Positions 57,593 through 64,000 of a DNA stretch of 64,000 bases are shown here, piece after piece. The notes below the pieces were generated by a model. That model was given only the letters and a program-made list of their open reading frames with translations, did not search any database and was not told the DNA's origin. The position numbers and the translations under genes are program-made. Source of the stretch: Diaporthe sp. PMI_573 (taxonomy: Eukaryota; Ascomycota; Sordariomycetes; Diaporthales; Diaporthaceae); assembly GCA_021399435.1 (NCBI GenBank), contig JAJTUP010000006.1, positions 372,001 through 436,000 of the forward strand. The letters are read 5' to 3'. Numbering within the stretch: position 1 is the first letter of the stretch; the number at the start of each line of letters is the position of its first letter.

Positions 57593-60500
57593 GTGTACTT
57601 GCTCGGGCAACGAAATAAAAACATAACTATCCCCGCTGTAAGAACAGCCAATGAAGGCATCGAGTGGCTCGGAAGCAGGCGAAGGAACTAGATTGGTCGA
57701 ACGAGGCCGGCGACTTCCACCCACACTTTTGGGGGACGACGCAGCCGCTTATGGGAGGCATGAGACACATGTGACAGTCACCAGGTGGTCGCGAGATTGG
57801 CGTTCTGGGGGTTCTATTTCATTTGATTTAAGTAAAAGGGCATCATACGGATGGTACACAGTACAAGGCACATCATAATTAGAGGAAGCCACATGAGAAA
57901 CGAGAGATACCCTACTGTAAAATAGAGGAAATGGTAGAAAAGGCGGTCACCAATGAGATTTGTCAATGTTGAAACCCCTCGACGTCGTGTAGTCTGAGAT
58001 GATGCGTCTATCGACGGCCAATGGGAATAATGATTGATCCCACCTGATATCATATGAAGTCATGAGGACTGATCCAGCTGCATACTGCCAAACAAATGTC
58101 ACAGCCACATGCAGGCCGCGTGTGTGTTTAAGGTTGCGTGCATTTACAGTCAGTCTCGCGCATACTCGTCTGGGACACCGAGAACGAGCGACGGCCGGGC
58201 TGAAAGACAGGCTCCGTGCTCCGGAAGGAAACAGCCATTGGCCCCCCGGAGCACAGAGTAAACCCAGAAAACAAAAACGAAACAAATCAGGCCGCGGGAA
58301 TGGACTGGCTGCGCAGCTGAGAGACGGTTGGTTCGAATGCCGAGCACGACGCGTAAGTCCAACCTTCGTTGCGAGAACGAATGACCAAAAAAACGAGGCA
58401 AGAGAGAGAGAGAGAGGGTGTGGATACGGAACAAGTGATCGGCACGGGCCGTCCTGTGGGGTCGCGCTAGACAAAGTATGATTTCGCCAAGAAGGTGAAT
58501 CTGTCGCCTGTCAAGATGCGAAAGACAGTAGGTCGGAGCACGGGGCTGGCAGCTTTCGGTTCCCCGGGACTTTACACGTGTATGTCCTGTGGCGGGATGT
58601 TTCCGGGCCTTGCGATAAAGTGAGTAATGGGCCGTTGGCAAAGCAAAGAGGGCTGTTGGTCGCCCCGGTTTCTTCGTCCCCCACGCCATCCCCCCAGGGG
58701 CATCAGCCCCGTTACCCCCTACCGCTTTGGTGATCGCCACCTTCTCCAGGTGTGTGCCCCAGATGGATCGCCTGCGCGGCTGGGGGAAGCGAGATGTGAA
58801 ATCTCGCGGGGAGGACAGGCGAAGGCGGGGATGGCCGTATTGAGAGATTTTGGTGGGATCATCTCATGCCCCTGTCAGCCTGACTGGTATGTGCTGGGTG
58901 CCTGGGCCTCTCCCTGATCTCTTTCAGACCTTGTTGCCGAGGACGAAGCCGGCGGGCAGGGCGGGTCGAGGCGGCCTGGGGTTGCCTTCTCTATTCGCCC
59001 CTGGCCTGCCTGGGTGCCGCCGTCCCACGAGACGGCGCGATGCTACACGGGAGTGTGGACTGTACGCAGGTGTCATGACTGGTCTTCAGGAGAAAACCCA
59101 CCCGCTTCGCATGCAAACAAGTGGCGCTGGGTGTCACTCACGAATGGGTTCTGGCTCGTGGGACAAACTCCATCGGGATTTCCGAAGCTGGCAGGTGACC
59201 TGCTGGGCATTCTAGTAGGTGCTGTGCCGTGAGACGATCCCTTTTGGGCGACCTTGGAATGCTTATGCAGTGCTAGGCTCTTGTCCCATGGTTTCCATGC
59301 ACACAGCACGACCAGAATAGTACCACTTGTACCACTTGAAACGCCGTCCAAGCTACACGTATATTGGCAAACTGCCCGCCTGGCCTTCCTGCCCTACCAA
59401 AACCCCCACGCTGGGGACGGTAGCCGAAGGTGAGGCTTGAGGCATCTCGATGTGCACCCGCGGGGAATCTGCTACCACAGTACGCCAGTGCGCGAGCAAC
59501 GGTGACTGAGATGGGACGGTGAGCTTGGGGAGCCGTCAGCGACACTGGCGGCACCCGATGTTCCCCCATCCCCCACACCCCGCGCCTCTTCAGAGACAGA
59601 CTGGCAGAGCCTGAATCATAGTCTAGGCCTTCGTGTAACCACGTAGCAGGTCTCGTGACAACGGCTTCCCAGGCAATTGTGTTAGGTTAGAGTTTGACCA
59701 CGTTCCTGGAGAAGCGCAAGGCGGGCGGCCCAATAAGCTGCCGCACACCCACGGCGTCACGCGCACCTATACTATGTGCTGGTTCAACGAGAAGAGAGGC
59801 GTGGGGTTGCAGTGCGTTGGCCGGCGGAGTTGGGAGTTAGGATTTGGTAGGCTGGTATGTGCTCATAGGCACGTAGGTGCGAAAGGCATGCGAGATCTGT
59901 GTGCTCGGCGAGCGTCGAATCTGCGAATCCGAAACAGACCCAGTGTGCAGGGACTGTACACAGTAATGCACGATTCCCTGGAGTAATAACGGGGGGCTAC
60001 CAGAGTACCCAAGTACCTCAGTACCTAGGTCCCTGATGGATCTCCTCGGGAGTTGAGCGAGGCGCTGAGGCTGACTCTGGTCCAGTCAGCCTGCCGTGTT
60101 AGGCAAGGAATCTGGAGTATGCATCTGCGGTAATAATAACTATGGGGTGCATGACGTCGGCAGGCATGTACCGCTATCACGCGACACACGCCAAGTGTCG
60201 ACAAGCCAAACCCAGGGAATGGGTGCAGGAATGGGAGAAAACGTGGACGCGGCTGGCTGGGTTGTGGAGACGGGTGCATTATTAAACCATCACCCGCAGA
60301 TCCCGCGCCGGCCTTGGGGTTTCTTGTGCAGCGGGCACGCGTAATAATGTGCGTTGTTAACTACGCTTTGTGCACCGACATGACAGGCAGGATCAGGCCG
60401 GCCAAACCCTGGCATTGCGGGCGGGCGGTCGGGTGAACGAGCGAGTGAATGGGCGAGTGCCTCCTGGCTGTTACAACAGAGACCAAGAAACCAAGACCGA

Positions 60501-61845
60501 CCCGCACCAGCCAGCCAGTCCCTGGGGAACATGATGAAAAAGTCGGCTAGGAGCGTGTGATCTACACAGTAGAAGTGTGTTGTTCGACGCTGAGGTGGCC
60601 ACGACGATCAGGTCACAGCTGCTTCCGAGGCTGCCACACTCGCACACAGCTTGTGCAGGGTCCCAGAGAGGTAGAGATGCACACACACACACACGCGTAC
60701 GGATTCAGTACACACCGCACACACCACACGCCACAGCCTAGCCGTCTAGCAACTAGTACCCACGCGAGGAGGAACCGCGCCTCGCACCACACGATGGCAG
60801 TGGACAGACCCAGCCAGGCGGAAGTGGCCGGTGTTAGTAGAAGATTTCTGGCCTGCTAAATCCGGCCCCAACCTAAACTGAGCCGGGAGACCGAAGCCAA
60901 AGAAGCAAGGTGATCAGCCCTTTTGGGTTTTTTGCGCATGGTTAATAATCAAGCTCGGTTGGCTCGCTCAAAATGCTGCTGTCAGCTGCATTTGTAAAGG
61001 CACTTGCGGCACAGCTGGATGCCTGTCTGCCTGTCGTTTGATTTGAAGAGTTGCTCCGTATTGAGGATGGCCCGGAATACCTAGCTGTGCATGTATCCGT
61101 TACTGTTGGTGCAGGCGTCTGATGAGCTCGCTCTCGCTGATGAGTGACATGTGCAGGGACGGCCAGATGACCAGACTGATGTAGAGTGCTGCATGGTGCA
61201 ACGGTTCCAATATTCATGTATCTACTGCAGCACATATTGAGCAAGGACCCGTTGAACTGCATGGATGGCCATCTCATAAGCTTGAGGTCGGACTCAAGCT
61301 GACACGCCACTGAAGTTTAGCCTCTCGCCTGCTCGAGCCGGCGAGTGGACAGGGTACCTAACATGAGTACATGCCTACAGCAGGTACCTACCAGGTGTGT
61401 TACCGACCTTGGGGACGTGCCCACTCTTCTCTTCCACTTCCATGCACCATCCCCCGTCCGCCCACTGCCAAACCAAGCGTCCCACTAGTGGTGGTCCCCA
61501 ATCCCCCTAAATCCGGGCTGCCTGGGTGGTCGAATAAATCCCCCTGCAGTCACCCTTCCTGTTCCTCTCCCTCCCACGCGTGCCTTGCATCCGACGTCAA
61601 ACCCACCAAGATTCACTCAGTCCTCCCATACACGCGCACAAAAACACACCCCTTCTCAACCTGGGACGCGCCCATACGCTTCCCTTTTCACTTTGCTCTT
61701 CTACCCACAGGCCGCAACGTCCTCTTTAAAGACTTGGCCCGCGCACACTACTTCGTTAGAGTGTGACCGGACACTGTCTTTTCGGCCAATTTGTCTGCCA
61801 CAAAAACCTCTCATCCCGCCGCCCGCTTCCCATCAACCTGACAAG

Positions 61846-61890
61846 ATGGACAGCCAAATCTCCTGCGGTCTTTGCACCATTGCTCTTTGA
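61846..61890 (+). other. Possible upstream ORF in the siw14 leader
   Basis: A 14-codon frame (MDSQISCGLCTIAL) starts at an ATG in good context (ACAAGATGG) after a pyrimidine-rich tract and ends at TGA 61888-61890. If the siw14-type mRNA starts upstream of here, this would be a uORF. This depends on an unmapped transcription start. Confidence 0.3.
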
Positions 61891-62122
61891 TCAAGAGCCC
61901 TGGGCCCTATTGGGACTACATACAAAGTCCTGAAAGATCCCTTCGCAATAACAACACATTCTTCACCTCACTGACTCAATCCTCCGCCTCGCCTTGCTCC
62001 TCTTCAACCTGTCATAGGCGCGCTATCCCGCCAGAGCCTCAGGTCACCGGATACCCCCACGCTCCAGCCAAACTCATAACTCACACCCCTCCCACTCCCC
62101 TACCAGCCCGTCTCTGTCCTAA

Positions 62123-62227
62123 AGGAGGTTGTCTGATAGGAGGTCATCCCATACGAGGTCATCTCATACGAGGTTATCCCATACGACGTTGTCCCATAGG
62201 AGGCACCTTCATAGGAGGCCAACACCA
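62123..62227 (+). repeat. 15-base minisatellite, seven units
   Basis: Seven adjacent degenerate copies of a 15-base unit of the form ASGAGGTYRTCCCAT (units start at 62123, 62138, 62153, 62168, 62183, 62198, 62213; the last two more diverged). The period is a multiple of three, so any frame reads a five-residue repeat, but no ATG-led frame covers it. It sits about 200 bases upstream of the siw14 ATG. Confidence 0.85.
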
Positions 62228-62430
62228 AGGAGCCGACTGTTGAACCCAAACACTCACCCTGTTTGCGGAGCATGAACTTTGTCTTGATACTCTTCTTGGC
62301 AAAATTGGTCGTGGCTATATCGTTAGTGGTTGCACAGAATATCCTGTTACAGAGCCCGACAGGCAGCTCATCCCAGCACTGGTGGCGGAATTGTAACTCT
62401 TGGGTCAGCATACGCAAGGATTTCAGAATT

Positions 62431-63439
62431 ATGGACGCAGCAAAGGTCACAGAGCCTGCACAGAGCAGTAAGGGTCTGAGAGAGCGGAAATCATTTCTCA
62501 ACCCAACCGAGCAGGACAGAATGGAGCAAGCAGATGTCGACGTGGAGGAGCCAGATGTCCCCCCTCAGAGCATGGAGATGCAACGGTCACAGTCAGGGCA
62601 GTCGTCCCTCAAGTCACTGAGGTCAACACCGTCCATCTCTTCTCTGGCCACCGAGAACAGCATATCTAAGGAGACGGTCGGAAGCAGAAACATCCTTGGT
62701 CAGCCGGCCAACTTCGGAACCGTGGCCCCAGGCATCTACCGGAGCAGCTATCCCAAGGACGCTGATTATGCCTTTCTTCAGAAGCTGAAGCTGAAGACCA
62801 TCATGTGAGTCTCAACACCCCACTGCTCCCTATGCGAACCGGGCTAACCATTCTGCTAGCACGCTTGTCGACAAGGACTTTCCTGGGACGTTCGTCCCTT
62901 TTATGAAGGCCAACAACATCCAGCATCGCCACATCACCATGCAGGGGACCAAGAAGGAGACAATACCAATTCAGACAATGGCGGCCATTCTGGAGGTTGT
63001 GCACGACAAGCGCAACCACCCTCTCCTAATCCACTGCAATCATGGCAGAGTATGTCCACCCCTGCAAATTATGGCCCGTCTAAATCAAATCATTTCGAAC
63101 CAAAAGCTAACCTAATTGCAGCATCGAACCGGTTGTGTTGTCGCTCTGGTTCGCAAGATCCAGAACTGGGATTCCGAGCGCGTCCTGGACGAGTACAGGG
63201 CCTACGCATCGCCAAAGATCCGAGATTGTGATGTCGACTACATCACCAAGTTCCAGACCACCGATATCCAGTACCTGGCTCTGGCTCCACTTGCTGAAAC
63301 ATTTCCCATTCAACCCGTGATGGACATGCGTCGAATCCGGTTCCTCCTGGCTTCATTTTTCACCCTCTTCATCTGGTGGAACACATTGCGATTCTTCCGT
63401 CGAACTGGCAGTCAGCGTGATCCCGTGTCGGGCCTCTGA
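62431..63439 (+). CDS. siw14: Siw14-type (PFA-DSP) phosphatase with C-terminal membrane segment
   Basis: Three exons (62431-62804, 62860-63049, 63122-63439) give 293 residues. The first 95 residues are Ser/Glu-rich and disordered. The phosphatase domain starts at FGTVAPGIYRSSYPKDADYAFLQKLKLKTII and has the CX5R loop HCNHGRHRTGC (C184, R190), followed by VVALVRKIQNWDSERVLDEYRAYASPK, as in yeast Siw14. Those enzymes hydrolyse the 5-beta phosphate of inositol pyrophosphates, although the family was first described as tyrosine phosphatases. The C-terminus FLLASFFTLFIWWNTLRFFRR is a hydrophobic segment with flanking Arg, absent from yeast Siw14, and suggests tail-anchoring. An ATG at 62272 in the same frame would add a hydrophobic 53-residue N-terminus; the ATG at 62431 is preferred. 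Confidence 0.85.
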
Positions 63440-64000
63440 CACTGTCTTCCACTTCGACGTGAACATCTCATGGATATGCTGCCGCACATCGGCTTCGCTA
63501 CGCGTCAGCTGGCCCACAGAACAGTCGACTCAGCCTCGGCACTGGTGGACAGCGACCGTGTAGCAGTCTCGCGGATGGGCGTGTCAGGTCACTGCTTTTA
63601 TGTGTAGAGCACCCTTTCTCTTTGATTCGGTCGCAACTCTTCACAAGGGGTATAGACAGGTTATCTTTGGAGGCTATCAAGAGCTGAGATGTCCTCCTGG
63701 CGTTTTAAGGGCAGGGTCGACTCTTTGATCACAGAGTCGAGGTTTCTTTTGTTTACAGCCCCAGTGTACTGTACAGATTAAAAGTTGAGCGCTGTTGTGC
63801 TATAGAGTCCTTGGTAGAGGCTCGGGGAGACAGATGGCAGAGTTTCAGATAGCGTTATACCCGGGCAGCCTTTTTGATGAGGTCTCGTTTGGAGAGAATG
63901 CATAGACGGAGTTCCTGCAGTTCCTTGGTCCAAGTATGTACATGAAGATGTGACCGAGCGCCCCAAGTGACACGATTACAGTTGTCCTTGGGTCCTGTAC
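63440..64000. other. Downstream of siw14 to window edge
   Basis: 3' flank of the siw14-type gene. No further gene recognised before the window ends. Confidence 0.4.

Larger units (their letters stand above)
57593..62430. other. Gene-poor 4.8 kb region
   Basis: No recognised gene on either strand. Near the left end is the ima1 poly(A) signal. Microsatellites: (GA)n at 58401-58415 and (CA)n at 60680-60694. TACC/GTACCTAGG-like words cluster at 60005-60030 and 61340-61395. From about 61410 to 62110 the plus strand is strongly pyrimidine-rich, as in promoters and long leaders of fungal genes, and probably belongs to the siw14-type gene. The longest open frames (for example 58150-58740 minus) lack credible starts or family-like composition. 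Confidence 0.45.

Noticed and set aside
58325..58350. T-arm-like GGTTCGAAT suggesting a tRNA
   Set aside because: The flanking bases do not pair as a five-base T stem, and no acceptor stem or A box is found around it.
61872..62243. Pentapeptide-repeat-like reading frame over the minisatellite
   Set aside because: No ATG starts this frame; the repeat follows simply from the 15-base unit, and the opposite strand also reads a five-residue repeat.

Overview
This window looks like nuclear DNA of a filamentous ascomycete (Pezizomycotina, probably a Sordariomycete). The genes carry short GT-AG introns of about 50-110 bases with CTAAC/CTGAC-like branch sites. They encode fungal-specific families: an AcuM/Rds2 zinc-cluster regulator, Dsc3, Ima1, a killer-toxin-like GH18 chitinase with a LysM partner, and a Fot1/pogo transposon. 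I reconstructed exon structures by hand from splice consensus, reading phase and family similarity. Start codons were placed at ATG.

Layout: 1-700 is the C-terminal end of a Rab-GAP (TBC) protein. 2370-4354 is a Dal5-type MFS carrier. 5138-7006 is a RING/TRAF-zinc-finger protein, convergent with an aldehyde dehydrogenase (7645-9164, minus). 11339-15631 is xanthine dehydrogenase. 17593-19945 is the AcuM/Rds2-type gluconeogenesis regulator, with its zinc cluster split over microexons. 20880-24088 is the meiotic protein Spo22/Zip4. 24561-26097 is a Bna3-type kynurenine aminotransferase. 27043-29237 is an unusual Rho-like protein with a degenerate GTPase core.

The accessory core of the window lies at about 29.7-43.3 kb. 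It holds an F-box-like gene, an intact Fot1/pogo transposon (31347-33671, long terminal inverted repeats, TA target duplication), a gene for a secreted protein with about eight LysM modules, and a divergently transcribed 1744-residue CBM18-GH18 chitinase. The LysM protein and the chitinase start 698 bases apart. A joint role at chitin (cell-wall remodelling, mycoparasitism, or competition with other fungi) is the natural inference.

The right part is housekeeping: Dsc3 (Golgi ubiquitin ligase), Mtr4 (nuclear exosome helicase), cytochrome c oxidase subunit 8, a mitochondrial PPR protein divergent from mitoribosomal protein Rsm25/mS23, Alg14 (N-glycan assembly), Ima1 (inner nuclear membrane) and a Siw14-type phosphatase. 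A 4.8 kb stretch (57593-62430) has no gene I can recognise. I saw no tRNA, rRNA, CRISPR array or biosynthetic gene cluster.
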